Shown: one piece after another, positions 42,867 through 50,895 of the stretch
How positions within the stretch are numbered: position 1 is the stretch's first letter
Layout: each line of letters begins with the position of its first letter
Origin: Patescibacteria group bacterium
GTDB lineage: Bacteria > Patescibacteria > Paceibacteria > UBA6257 > 2-01-FULL-56-20
NCBI GenBank assembly: GCA_024654525.1
Contig: JANLHI010000022.1
Span: forward strand, 11,092 to 75,091
Direction: 5' to 3'
Length of the DNA: 64,000 nt
Translations under genes and position numbers: made by a program
The notes under the pieces: model-generated
Told to the model about the DNA's origin: nothing
Seen by the model: the letters and a program-made list of their open reading frames with translations, nothing else
The model's database searches: none

Positions 42867-42992
42867 TCCCCGCAATGGTTCAATAGCTGGAATGCCCCAC
42901 GCGATGCATATTGCATATTCAGACAACCCGAGTCTCCCTCAAGTCCCCATGTGGACGCGGTGCATTTGGTGCCTATTTTACCATCTCCCGCA

Positions 42993-43559
42993 CTAGAAAT
43001 TAGGAATAATTAAATCGGCCGCATCTTTCGGCTTGTACTCGTTAACGTATTCATCATCATTCCTTTTCCACGGTCCATCCCATTTTTCATCTTGAGAATT
43101 TTTATAAACCTCACGATCGCGTTTTTTCCCTCGTTCACTCGCGATTGTTTGGTCGCAATCAATCCAAATTTTATATGCAAAATAGCGCAGTAATTCCGGA
43201 CGAAAAAGACCGACTCCTTCAACAATGAGAATTCCGGAATGGGAAACCGTTATGCTTTTAATAATTTTATTTTCCGCGTGATCCCAATGACCATATGCCA
43301 CGGAGTTTTCTCCCTTTAAAAAAGGAGTGAGTACTTCCCTTTCGAGTCTCTCAAAATCCATTCCTTTCCAGTGCGTGTAATTCTCAATCGTCCTGTCTAT
43401 TCCAAAATAATCTACGCAAATCACAGGAGCGTTCATTGCAATTCCTAATAAATCCGCAAAAGTTGACTTACCCGCGCCTCCAAAACCTGAAATAGCGATA
43501 ACCGCCGGAGTTTTTAGCGATATGATTTTCTCGATAAGATTTGGATTGATTTCTTTCAT
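42993..43559 (-). CDS. Uridine-kinase-like P-loop kinase
   Basis: 188-aa P-loop NTPase. Walker A is GFGGAGKST (residues 24-32), the Asp-containing loop CVDYFGIDR follows, and LIVEGVGLFRPEL is the strand-3/lid region typical of uridine kinase-like proteins that phosphorylate nucleosides or small molecules. The substrate is unclear; the usual uridine-binding residues are not obvious. It is preceded by 126 nt between 42867 and 42992 in which I see no gene. Confidence 0.8.
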   Translation of the reverse strand: MKEINPNLIEKIISLKTPAVIAISGFGGAGKSTFADLLGIAMNAPVICVDYFGIDRTIENYTHWKGMDFERLEREVLTPFLKGENSVAYGHWDHAENKIIKSITVSHSGILIVEGVGLFRPELLRYFAYKIWIDCDQTIASERGKKRDREVYKNSQDEKWDGPWKRNDDEYVNEYKPKDAADLIIPNF

Positions 43560-43651
43560 AATTTTTGGTGAAATTCATTGTATCATTTCTCCATTGCATT
43601 TTTCTAAAAAAGAAACTCAAACTAATATATGATCAATCATCATTCTATACC

Positions 43652-44221
43652 CTACTTTTTCCTCCTAAAGCACCCCACCATATGATCATTTACCATTCCC
43701 GTTGCTTGCATGTGGGCGTAAAGTGTCGTGGGTCCCAAAAATTTAAATCCCCGCTTCTTTAAGTCCTTTGCCCATACAACCGCCTCGTCGTTGAACGGTG
43801 CGATGTCCTTCATCGTGCGGATTTTGTTTTTTATCGGTTTTCCACCTACAAAACTCCACATATATTTCGAAAAAGTCCCGAACTCTTTCTTGACTTCGAG
43901 AAATTTCCCTGCGTTGTGCAGTGTCGCCTCAATTTTCAATCTATTTCTCACAATTCCCGCGTCCTTCATTAAACGTTCGGAATCTTTCTTCCCGAACTTT
44001 GAAATCTTCACGGGATCAAAACCCGCAAACGCTTTCTTAAAGTTTTTCCGCTTGTACAAAATAGTGCGCCAACTAAGCCCCGCTTGAAACGCCTCAAGAC
44101 ACAAAAATTCAAAAATTTTCTTATCGTCGCGAAGTACCGCTCCCCATTCCGTATCGTGATACTCTCGCATCAAACCATCATCCCCGTCTGCCCATACGCA
44201 CCGTTTTTGCGGTATTGCCAT
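43652..44221 (-). CDS. tag: DNA-3-methyladenine glycosylase I
   Basis: 189-aa Tag protein, which removes 3-methyladenine from DNA. The zinc-site residues appear as CVWADGD near the N-terminus and NDHMVGC at the C-terminus. The family segments EYHDTEWG and FEFLCLEAFQAGLSW (with the catalytic-pocket Glu and Trp) are intact. Single gene; the 90 nt downstream show nothing notable. Confidence 0.95.
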   Translation of the reverse strand: MAIPQKRCVWADGDDGLMREYHDTEWGAVLRDDKKIFEFLCLEAFQAGLSWRTILYKRKNFKKAFAGFDPVKISKFGKKDSERLMKDAGIVRNRLKIEATLHNAGKFLEVKKEFGTFSKYMWSFVGGKPIKNKIRTMKDIAPFNDEAVVWAKDLKKRGFKFLGPTTLYAHMQATGMVNDHMVGCFRRKK

Positions 44222-44274
44222 ACTTTAATTTTACCGTATCAAACCGTTTCTTCAAGCCTTTTCAAAAAGAGTTA

Positions 44275-44901
44275 TCATTTCACAATCTTTACCAACCGAA
44301 TTCCTCCATACCCGATAAGCAATAGGGCGACAATAGCGTTTGATACCTGAACAAAAGAAATTGGCACTGTATTTTTTATCAGCGACATCACAATGGCGGA
44401 ACTCCCCATAAAGAGAAATGTGGACAATCCCATCGCTACACCAAAAATGACAAGATCGTGTTTTGTGTAGTTGTATTCAAGCGCCTTTACAGTAAACAAA
44501 CTTGTTACCGTCACGATGGTCAAAGGACTCGATATGGTGAGCAATAATGCAGCCGTAAAACTCGAAAGGATGCCCACCGGACTTGCAATCGCATCGGTAG
44601 AAATATTCTCGCCTGTTATGCTTTTGATAATCATTACTCCAAAGAGTATCAATACCACGGAACTAATGACTCCAAAAGTCTTTCTGACTTTCTTATGCGT
44701 CAGTAATTTCCCAACCCCCACAATCGCAAGGGTAATATAAAAATAATCAGCAAACGCCACGCCACCCGCACCGGCAATACCATCAAAGACTGTCTTCTGT
44801 AGCGACAGGCTGATAACAAAAAAGAAGGCCGGTCCGACAGCAAACTGAAGGATAAATCCGGTTATTAGACCATTTAAAAAAACACTTCTTTTTTCCATCA
44901 A
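44275..44901 (-). CDS. LysE/RhtB-family exporter
   Basis: 208-aa protein with six membrane helices. The N-terminal FAVGPAFFFVISLSLQ is the conserved GP motif region of LysE/RhtB amino-acid exporters, and the arrangement of two three-helix halves is clear. The exported amino acid or analogue is unknown. It starts six bases before the next gene ends upstream, so it is part of a leftward group with the genes at 44908 and 45202. Confidence 0.85.
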   Translation of the reverse strand: MMEKRSVFLNGLITGFILQFAVGPAFFFVISLSLQKTVFDGIAGAGGVAFADYFYITLAIVGVGKLLTHKKVRKTFGVISSVVLILFGVMIIKSITGENISTDAIASPVGILSSFTAALLLTISSPLTIVTVTSLFTVKALEYNYTKHDLVIFGVAMGLSTFLFMGSSAIVMSLIKNTVPISFVQVSNAIVALLLIGYGGIRLVKIVK

Positions 44902-44907
44902 ATTATT

Positions 44908-45171
44908 TTACCCTTTTAACTTCTTTACCTTACTAATCCCGTGAGAGGCGGTGCACTTCGGGCGCACGCAGACTCTACTTCTCGTCATAATCATAGAAAG
45001 CGCAAACGCGAGAAATCCCAGACCAAGACCAATAAAAAGCCCGGCGAGTAGCTCATTAAAAAGAAATCCAAATCCGATACCCAGCAACACGCCGGAGGGT
45101 ACAAATAAACCCGATGGGCGTCTCTTGCCGTCATGGCAACACTCTTTCCCTTCGCATTTTTCGTGTTTCAT
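44908..45171 (-). CDS. Small Cys-rich membrane protein
   Basis: 87-aa protein with two close hydrophobic helices (GVLLGIGFGFLFNELLAGLF and GLGFLAFALSMIMT) flanked by cysteine/histidine-rich ends: HEKCEGKECCHDGK at the N-terminus and CVRPKCTASHG at the C-terminus. The ends could bind metal. No family recognised. It starts 30 nt after the next upstream gene and ends 6 nt before the LysE-like gene. Confidence 0.6.
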   Translation of the reverse strand: MKHEKCEGKECCHDGKRRPSGLFVPSGVLLGIGFGFLFNELLAGLFIGLGLGFLAFALSMIMTRSRVCVRPKCTASHGISKVKKLKG

Positions 45172-45201
45172 ATATTTAAATGATAACTCGACGCGGTGAT
45201 T

Positions 45202-45792
45202 CTATCTGATTCCCGTGTCGCAAGAAAGATCTGCCTTCACCATTTCGTCGGGACCTATACTTATCTTTTTCATCTCGCAATACGGGAATGGCTGACCACC
45301 AATCGCCTGCACACTGAATTCGCCCGGGGGAAGCATTGCTCTATACCCTCCTTCTTTGCCCGTCTCCACGCTGGAGAAAAGCGAACTTTTCGAGCTATTT
45401 TTTTCAATGATTTGCACCGTAGTCTCATACCCTTTATCCGCGCAATTCGGATCGGGCGGATTTCTCATCACGGGACACATGGGCCCAAGAAGCACCCGCC
45501 CTTCCACGCCGGATTTAAACGGGAGAATTCCCATGTCTCCACCGGCGTTCTCTTCGCCGATCCCTTGTCGCTCGGGAATATGAAACGTTTCTATAATAAC
45601 CTCTGCAAATGTCCGATCTCCATGCCTGCACTGACGCGGATAACTTTCCATCACGGGATTCCCCACTGCTACACACTCGTCAAAATTGGAAACCATCTTC
45701 ACCGAATATTCTTCGGTTGTCATTTTCCACATCACACCAAACCCCAATATCACAAGCACCACTATTATTACGATTGTCTTTTCCTTTTTCAT
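45202..45792 (-). CDS. Secreted or membrane-anchored hypothetical protein
   Basis: 196-aa protein with an N-terminal membrane anchor (TIVIIVVLVILGFGVMW) and an extracellular region. The first outside segment, FDECVAVGNPVMESYPRQCR, is a two-Cys module I have seen described for Patescibacteria surface proteins, from memory. A second half with GPMCPVMRNPPDPNCADKGYE and a beta-rich tail resembles a carboxypeptidase-regulatory-like fold. Unknown function. It lies 32 nt after purM on the same strand. Confidence 0.6.
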   Translation of the reverse strand: MKKEKTIVIIVVLVILGFGVMWKMTTEEYSVKMVSNFDECVAVGNPVMESYPRQCRHGDRTFAEVIIETFHIPERQGIGEENAGGDMGILPFKSGVEGRVLLGPMCPVMRNPPDPNCADKGYETTVQIIEKNSSKSSLFSSVETGKEGGYRAMLPPGEFSVQAIGGQPFPYCEMKKISIGPDEMVKADLSCDTGIR

Positions 45793-45824
45793 AAATCTTT
45801 TTTATACCCAATGACGAGGATTAC

Positions 45825-46973
45825 TTATCCCTCCCCCGGACCGCCAAGCGTAATTTTTTCCGGTTCGAAAAATACTCTCCTGTCGCCCTCTTCCACCACA
45901 CCCACTTCGGCAAGGTCGTAGCCCGATTTTTTTCCGAGCGCAAGCGTACGTGCCACTTCTTCCTTTGGTACAAACACATAATACCCCCCGCCCCAGTTGA
46001 ATGTTTTGAGACAATCTTTCATTTCAATTCCTAGTCCGCGCACAAATTGCATTACCGGCGGTACGGGAACCCATGAGTGAATACGATAACTATATTGCCG
46101 CTTATCGAATGCGAGCTTTCCCACGCCATCACCCGTACCGGGAAGGAGCGCGTGAATATTCACCTTCTCCGTAAGAAGCGTTTCGATGAGCGCCACGTAC
46201 GAACGCGTGGGGATAAGAATTTCTTCGCCAAGAGTCTTCCCATTCGGAAGCTTGGTTAAAAACTGATCCGGCAACTCGAGCGCTTTTTTAATAAGGAGTG
46301 AGATGCCGTTTGAGTGTACGCCGGATGATGTTGCGGCAATAATCCGGTCTCCGGGCGCGAGCTTCTTCCCGGTCACAAGATTTTCCTTCGGCGCAATAAT
46401 TCCTGTGGTACACCCCGAAAGAGTTGCCACCATTTTCACGGGAGGTTTTGGATTCACAATGTATTTCACCGAGGCGGACTCCCCCGCAGGCATTGCCATC
46501 CCGACTTCTTCACAAATTTTCAAAAATCCCGCCGCCAGATCACGCGCACGATTTTCATCTGAGTACCACGCACTGTCAGACGCTTCAATCTGATCGGTAA
46601 ACACCACAGGAAGCGCACCCTGCGCAATCACATCGTTTACCGTCATCATGGCGGTATCTATCGCAATACTGTCGTAATAAGTTCGAGCACCAGCTCGCCC
46701 TGAGCCTGTCGAAGGGTTGCCCCCAAACTGATACATCCATTCTGCAATCCAGTTTTTGTTTCCCAAATCTTCCTGCGTCTGACACCAGCGATGCGATTCG
46801 TTTCCGCGATATTCAAACACTGCGCCGTGTGCACCAGTCGCTTCTTCGGTAATAAACACTCCTCGCTTTTCAGGAAATTTCAGCGTCTTCCGACCCGCAG
46901 AAACCATATACTGCTTGAAGGGCTCCATTTGAACATAATCAACGCCCGCTTTGGCATATTCGCTTTGAGACAT
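45825..46973 (-). CDS. purM: Phosphoribosylformylglycinamidine cyclo-ligase (AIR synthetase)
   Basis: 382-aa PurM, which closes FGAM to AIR using ATP. The N-terminal YAKAGVDY, the ATP/Mg segment TAMMTVNDVIAQGALPVVFTD, and GDRIIAATSSGVHSNGISL are conserved. Between GGN and ART (near residues 84-97) about ten residues, PSTGSGRAG, are inserted; their DNA matches a dispersed short bacterial repeat (see 46683-46715). The insertion lies before the ATP-binding domain core and keeps the frame. Start at 46973 is in line with the family. It is the last pur gene of the second cluster. Confidence 0.93.
   Translation of the reverse strand: MSQSEYAKAGVDYVQMEPFKQYMVSAGRKTLKFPEKRGVFITEEATGAHGAVFEYRGNESHRWCQTQEDLGNKNWIAEWMYQFGGNPSTGSGRAGARTYYDSIAIDTAMMTVNDVIAQGALPVVFTDQIEASDSAWYSDENRARDLAAGFLKICEEVGMAMPAGESASVKYIVNPKPPVKMVATLSGCTTGIIAPKENLVTGKKLAPGDRIIAATSSGVHSNGISLLIKKALELPDQFLTKLPNGKTLGEEILIPTRSYVALIETLLTEKVNIHALLPGTGDGVGKLAFDKRQYSYRIHSWVPVPPVMQFVRGLGIEMKDCLKTFNWGGGYYVFVPKEEVARTLALGKKSGYDLAEVGVVEEGDRRVFFEPEKITLGGPGEG
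46683..46715 (-). repeat. In-frame dispersed-repeat insertion in purM
   Basis: Leftward CCTTCGACAGGCTCAGGGCG followed by AGCTGGTGCTCG, translated PSTGSGRAGAR. From memory this is a dispersed GC-rich element seen in many bacterial genomes, where other frames read FDKLRA or LSLSKG. GCTCG/CGAGC ends form a small hairpin. Confidence 0.6.
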
Positions 46974-46991
46974 CTAATTATGAATAATAAA

Positions 46992-47573
46992 TTACACTTT
47001 AGAAAAATCCGATAATAACTTTCGTAATTCCTGCTCGGCTGTCGCGGAATCCTTAAACGTCTTATAACCATACCGCTCTGCTTCTTTTTTGTACATTACC
47101 CTTTCGCAATAATAAAACAACTCCGCCTCCTTACGTTGTAATGCTTCCGTTTTTCCCCAACGAGGACGCTCTCTATTTCTCCGAAAAACCTCTTCAACAG
47201 AGTTACCAAGAAGAAACGCTCCTCCAAAGTCAAAATTGCGTTTTGCAAACTCGGGAATGATATTTACACCTTCAACGATCGCGCCCTTTCCCGATTGGCG
47301 CACACTTTGAATTTTTTGCAGTACGGTAGGTAAAAATGCCTCCGATTGGCGTTTAATATTTTTCCAATTCTCCTCACATGAAACCGTGCGTAAATATTCT
47401 TCTTCGTCTTTATCCCAAAAAAAATTAGCCCACGGTTTAAGCTTTTCATCTTTCTTCATATCTCCGCGAAACGCGTCTATATCAATATGCACAAGCCCGA
47501 ATTCCGCCGCAAGCTTTGCCGCGAGGAAACTTTTTCCCGCCGTTGGAATACCACCGATAAATGCGAAAGGCAT
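46992..47573 (-). CDS. P-loop kinase-like protein
   Basis: 193-aa P-loop NTPase: Walker A GGIPTAGKS (residues 7-15), then HIDIDAFRGDM, and GAIVEGVNIIPEF as the second nucleotide-facing strand. This layout fits small-molecule kinases of the AAA_33/zeta-toxin/2-phosphoglycerate-kinase-like type. Its substrate is unknown; the gene lies between purE and purM (18 nt before purM), so it may be part of the pur unit. Confidence 0.75.
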   Translation of the reverse strand: MPFAFIGGIPTAGKSFLAAKLAAEFGLVHIDIDAFRGDMKKDEKLKPWANFFWDKDEEEYLRTVSCEENWKNIKRQSEAFLPTVLQKIQSVRQSGKGAIVEGVNIIPEFAKRNFDFGGAFLLGNSVEEVFRRNRERPRWGKTEALQRKEAELFYYCERVMYKKEAERYGYKTFKDSATAEQELRKLLSDFSKV

Positions 47574-47642
47574 AAGAAAATAGAAAGTAGAAAGATGGAA
47601 AATAGAATCGATATGCTACTGGGTCATTGTACATCCGTGTTT

Positions 47643-47683
47643 AAAAAAACGGAAAGCGACGCGAGGAATCCCCTTGCGCCGCT
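47643..47683 (-). terminator. Intrinsic terminator after purE
   Basis: Leftward AGCGGCGC-AAGG-loop-CCTC-GCGTCGCT, then TTCCGTTTTTTT. One G-T pair. About 100 nt past the purE stop. Confidence 0.75.
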
Positions 47684-47734
47684 ACTTATATGGAGAAAAA
47701 AACAAATAGTCAACTTACTTATTGAATCTTCTCT

Positions 47735-47766
47735 CTATTCTCTTATTCGCGCAAATAAGAGAATAG
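47735..47766. repeat. Palindrome, TATTCTC family
   Basis: 13-bp perfect arms CTATTCTCTTATT/AATAAGAGAATAG around CGCGCA, 10 nt past the purE stop. Related to the imperfect palindrome at 41034-41063. No T-tract adjoining. Confidence 0.75.
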
Positions 47767-47775
47767 TTCTTAAAT

Positions 47776-48297
47776 TTATTTTTCTCTCAAATACTTTTCG
47801 AATCCGATTTTCTCCAGTTTCTGGGCTTTCGCAATGAGCGACTTCTCTAATCCTTTCTTGTAGTCCAAAAATTTCTTTTGTAATTTTTTGTCGCTTATCG
47901 CAAGCATCTGTATTGCAAGAAGTCCCGCATTCTTCGCGCCATCAATCGCAACAGTGGCGACGGGAACTCCGGGAGGCATTTGCACTGTGGCATAGAGCGC
48001 ATCAACACCATGTAAAGCGCCAGACCGAATAGGCACTCCAATAATTGGTAGCGTGGTGTGTGCCGCCATTGCCCCCGCAAGATGCGCCGCACTTCCCGCG
48101 CCCGCGATGATAACTTTCAAACCACGCGCAACGGCGGTCTGCGCATACTCTGCCGCCCGCGCAGGAAAACGATGGGCGGAAACAACCGTAATTTCATATA
48201 TCACACCGAATTCTTCCAAAACTTTCGCCCCGTCTTGCATCACGGGCAAATCCGAGTCACTTCCCATAATTATTCCAACTTGTGGATTGTGAGTCAT
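47776..48297 (-). CDS. purE: N5-carboxyaminoimidazole ribonucleotide mutase (PurE class I)
   Basis: 173-aa PurE. The opening VGIIMGSDSDLPVMQ, the catalytic VVSAHRFPARAAEYA and AGAGSAAHLAGAMAAHTTLP, and GVPIRSGALHGVDALYATVQ resemble class I enzymes, which need PurK to make N5-CAIR. No PurK is seen in the window. It lies 21 nt after the M24-like gene, and an intrinsic terminator and a palindrome follow it. Confidence 0.94.
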   Translation of the reverse strand: MTHNPQVGIIMGSDSDLPVMQDGAKVLEEFGVIYEITVVSAHRFPARAAEYAQTAVARGLKVIIAGAGSAAHLAGAMAAHTTLPIIGVPIRSGALHGVDALYATVQMPPGVPVATVAIDGAKNAGLLAIQMLAISDKKLQKKFLDYKKGLEKSLIAKAQKLEKIGFEKYLREK

Positions 48298-48318
48298 ACG
48301 TTATTGATCATAAGTTAA

Positions 48319-49161
48319 TCAATACTTACCCATAAGATAATCCATTTTCATTACTTTGAATATAGCATCAAAATTCCCAAGAATCTTCTTTTCTCCTTGG
48401 GAAAACGTCACAATAAAATGCACTTGCACATTCGGAAGATCTGAATCTTCAATATCTACAAGTCGAGCTTCCACGGTAAATGCGCACGTTTCAGGAATTA
48501 CGAAACCTTCTGTTGCATTGATATAAAGACGCTGAAGCCTAATCGACTCTCGCACTTCTTCAAACGAATCACCGGGAAAATAATTATTTCCGTATGAGCC
48601 GGGGATGGTATGCCCCAAATTGATTTTTAAGGAGTCGTGCGTCGTGGTCATCCAACGTATTTTCTTCCCATGATCTGCAAAAAGTTTTATTGCTGTTTCA
48701 TACAGCGTAGAAAAGCTCATCCCCACCTGCGCATGTTCCGCCGCCTTGTATACCACGTTATATATGTCAGTGAGATGTTGTCGCACCTGTCTGTCACCTC
48801 CCCCATACACAGTACACCCCACATCGCCAATCATCCCGGTGGCTCGGTCTATCGGTGAGGCATAGAGAATCCCAACCGTATCACCATTGAAACGATTATT
48901 TTCTGTCGGAAAAAATTGCGGACTTCGCAGTGTTTCAAATTGAAGTCTTGTATATGGTTTTTTCTCCCCAAAGAGCACTGCCACTCCTCCCGGCGGAGGG
49001 TCGTACCAACCCATAGGATAAAATTCTTTGTGCGCTGAAAGATTAGCGAGGATTCTATCACAGACTTCCGCTTCCGAAATTCCTTCATGATTTTCAAGTG
49101 CCTTGGCAATAATTATTCCCGCAGCTTCCCGAGATTTAACAATGGTTCCTATGCAATTCAT
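48319..49161 (-). CDS. M24 (pita-bread fold) peptidase-like protein
   Basis: 280-aa protein with the layout of the methionine aminopeptidase/aminopeptidase P fold. MIGDVGCTVYGGGD would carry the first metal-binding Asp, NLGHTIPGSYGNN the His, and PETCAFTVEARLV a Glu. The usual second Asp and the final Glu are not obvious, so it may be an inactive or altered relative. A TATAAT lies upstream, and a hairpin at 49218-49250 separates it from the preceding small gene. It precedes purE by 21 nt. Confidence 0.7.
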   Translation of the reverse strand: MNCIGTIVKSREAAGIIIAKALENHEGISEAEVCDRILANLSAHKEFYPMGWYDPPPGGVAVLFGEKKPYTRLQFETLRSPQFFPTENNRFNGDTVGILYASPIDRATGMIGDVGCTVYGGGDRQVRQHLTDIYNVVYKAAEHAQVGMSFSTLYETAIKLFADHGKKIRWMTTTHDSLKINLGHTIPGSYGNNYFPGDSFEEVRESIRLQRLYINATEGFVIPETCAFTVEARLVDIEDSDLPNVQVHFIVTFSQGEKKILGNFDAIFKVMKMDYLMGKY

Positions 49162-49217
49162 TTTTCCAAAAAATACTTCTTTATTTTATTATAGTGCACC
49201 GAACTCCTTAAAAGTAC

Positions 49218-49250
49218 AAGAGACCTGCGGATTAATCCGAAAGGTCTCTT
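49218..49250 (-). terminator. Terminator-like hairpin after the 82-aa gene
   Basis: 9-bp arms AAGAGACCT/AGGTCTCTT enclosing an inner dyad CGGATTAATCCG. Leftward it is followed by GTACTTTTAAGG; it overlaps the stop codon of the 82-aa gene. Confidence 0.6.
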
Positions 49251-49497
49251 ATGCTGAAATTTCGGGGCTAAGCCCCGTGAATCTTGCCACCGTCTCAATG
49301 AGACGGGTGGTAACGACCTCCATTCTTCCCACATCATTGAAAACAATGATGTCGAATATTGGTCGCCGTAATCGGGGCGGAAAATCGGGTATCGGATCAC
49401 TCCGAAGAATAGAGTTGATCACCACCGCGTAGCGATACGCGATCCGCAGTCTCCTCTGTCGCTCTTTCTTCGGCGCACGAATGAAGATGCGAAGCAT
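49249..49497 (-). CDS. Small orphan protein, 82 aa
   Basis: 82-aa basic protein opening MLRIFIRAPKKERQRRLRIA, followed by a hydrophobic beta-like stretch (FDIIVFNDVGRMEVVTTRLI). Not recognised. The start at 49497 is chosen because AGAGAGGA lies 4 nt upstream; the frame extends to 49563. Like the genes at 34574 and 42530 it is a single-gene unit with its own promoter and hairpin, here wedged between purD and the M24-like gene. Confidence 0.55.
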   Translation of the reverse strand: MLRIFIRAPKKERQRRLRIAYRYAVVINSILRSDPIPDFPPRLRRPIFDIIVFNDVGRMEVVTTRLIETVARFTGLSPEISA

Positions 49498-49540
49498 CAT
49501 TCCTCTCTTTGTTAAATGTGCGTTGTTTACTAACGCCTCT

Positions 49541-49570
49541 AGCGTAACGCCGTTATACACCATTTGTCAA
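49541..49570 (-). promoter_or_regulatory. Promoter of the 82-aa gene
   Basis: Leftward TTGACA (49565-49570), 18-nt spacer, TACGCT (49541-49546). The -10 is weak but spacing is good and a Shine-Dalgarno-bearing leader of about 37 nt follows. Confidence 0.45.
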
Positions 49571-49605
49571 TCTCACCGCGCACCCAATGACTGACAATCA
49601 ATAGA

Positions 49606-50895
49606 TTACGGTCTGTAACGCAATGATTTTGCACCAATATCTTTTCGGTAATACATTCCCTCAAAATGAATCTTCCCCACTGCCTGATATGCCTTGTCGA
49701 GTGCTTCTTTCAAAGTCTTGCCTATGGCAGTAACACCCAATACTCGCCCACCAGACGTAACTAATTTTTCACCCTCTAGTTTCGTTCCCGCGTGAAAGAC
49801 CACTACACCTGGTATTTTCTCAGCTTCTTCGATACCAGTGATTTCTTTTCCTTTTTCATAACTACCTGGATACCCTTTACTGCAAAGAATAACACAGCAC
49901 GCAAACCCAGGGTTCCACTCTATATTCACATTCTCAAGTGTCCCTTCAATGCACGCCTCGACGATATCCAATAAATCGGTTTTAAGGAGTCGCATATAAC
50001 TCTGCGTTTCCGGGTCTCCAAAACGAGCATTAAACTCGAGCGTCTTTACACCACCCGAACTCATCTTGAGACCCGGATACAAACACCCTGCGAACGGATA
50101 TCCCTTCGCTTTCATTCCTATGAGCGCAGGCGCGACGATTCGCTTTTCAAATTCGACGAGCATCTCCGCCGTCACCCACGGCAAAGGCGCGATGGTACCC
50201 ATGCCTCCCGTGTTCGATCCCGTATCATTCTCGCCTATGGGCTTATGATCCTGTGCCGTCGGGAAAAGCGAATACGAAACACCATCCGAAAACACATGAA
50301 GTGAAATTTCCTGCCCATCCAAATACTCCTCAATTACCACTTCCGCTCCCGCCGCACCAAACATTTTCTCCGCCATTATTCTTTGTAAAGCTTCTTCCGC
50401 CTCGCTCATCGTTTCACACACAAAAACACCTTTTCCTAACGCGAGTCCGCTCGCCTTCACCACAATCGGCGCGCTCCGCGATGCGAGATATTTTTTTGCG
50501 GCTTCATAATCGGAAAAAGTTTTAAACTCCGCCGTAGGAATCCCCGCCTCTGCCATAAATTGCTTCGAAAATACTTTTGACGCCTCGATTTCCGCCGCGG
50601 CTTTTGTGGGACCAAAGGCGGGAATGCCTTTTGCCCGAAGCACGTCTATAAGCCCCAGCGCAAGCGCATCGTCGGGACCCACCACCACGCAATCCACTCT
50701 TCTCTCCACCGCAAACGCGGTGAGTTTCTCGATATACGTCGCAACAATAGGCACATTCTCGCCCAACAATTTCGTGCCGCCGTTCCCCGGCGCAATATAA
50801 AGCTTCTCCACGCGCAACGATTGCGCAAGTTTCCACGCAAGCGCGTGTTCGCGCCCGCCAGAACCAACAACTAATATTGTTTTTCCACTACTCAT
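49606..50895 (-). CDS. purD: Phosphoribosylamine-glycine ligase
   Basis: 429-aa GARS, an ATP-grasp enzyme making GAR. It shows VVGSGGREHALAWKL and APGNGGT (N-domain), the ATP-grasp segments PIVVKASGLALGKGV and VIEEYLDGQEIS, GENDTGSNTGGMG and LEFNARFGDPE. The start ATG at 50895 overlaps the stop of the preceding orphan by one base (TAATG), implying coupled translation. Its downstream neighbour is an independent small gene. Confidence 0.96.
   Translation of the reverse strand: MSSGKTILVVGSGGREHALAWKLAQSLRVEKLYIAPGNGGTKLLGENVPIVATYIEKLTAFAVERRVDCVVVGPDDALALGLIDVLRAKGIPAFGPTKAAAEIEASKVFSKQFMAEAGIPTAEFKTFSDYEAAKKYLASRSAPIVVKASGLALGKGVFVCETMSEAEEALQRIMAEKMFGAAGAEVVIEEYLDGQEISLHVFSDGVSYSLFPTAQDHKPIGENDTGSNTGGMGTIAPLPWVTAEMLVEFEKRIVAPALIGMKAKGYPFAGCLYPGLKMSSGGVKTLEFNARFGDPETQSYMRLLKTDLLDIVEACIEGTLENVNIEWNPGFACCVILCSKGYPGSYEKGKEITGIEEAEKIPGVVVFHAGTKLEGEKLVTSGGRVLGVTAIGKTLKEALDKAYQAVGKIHFEGMYYRKDIGAKSLRYRP

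Noticed and set aside
42867..42992. Possible RNA gene between the 83-aa gene promoter and the kinase gene
   Set aside because: No cloverleaf, strong hairpin or promoter-terminator pair could be found in these 126 nt.
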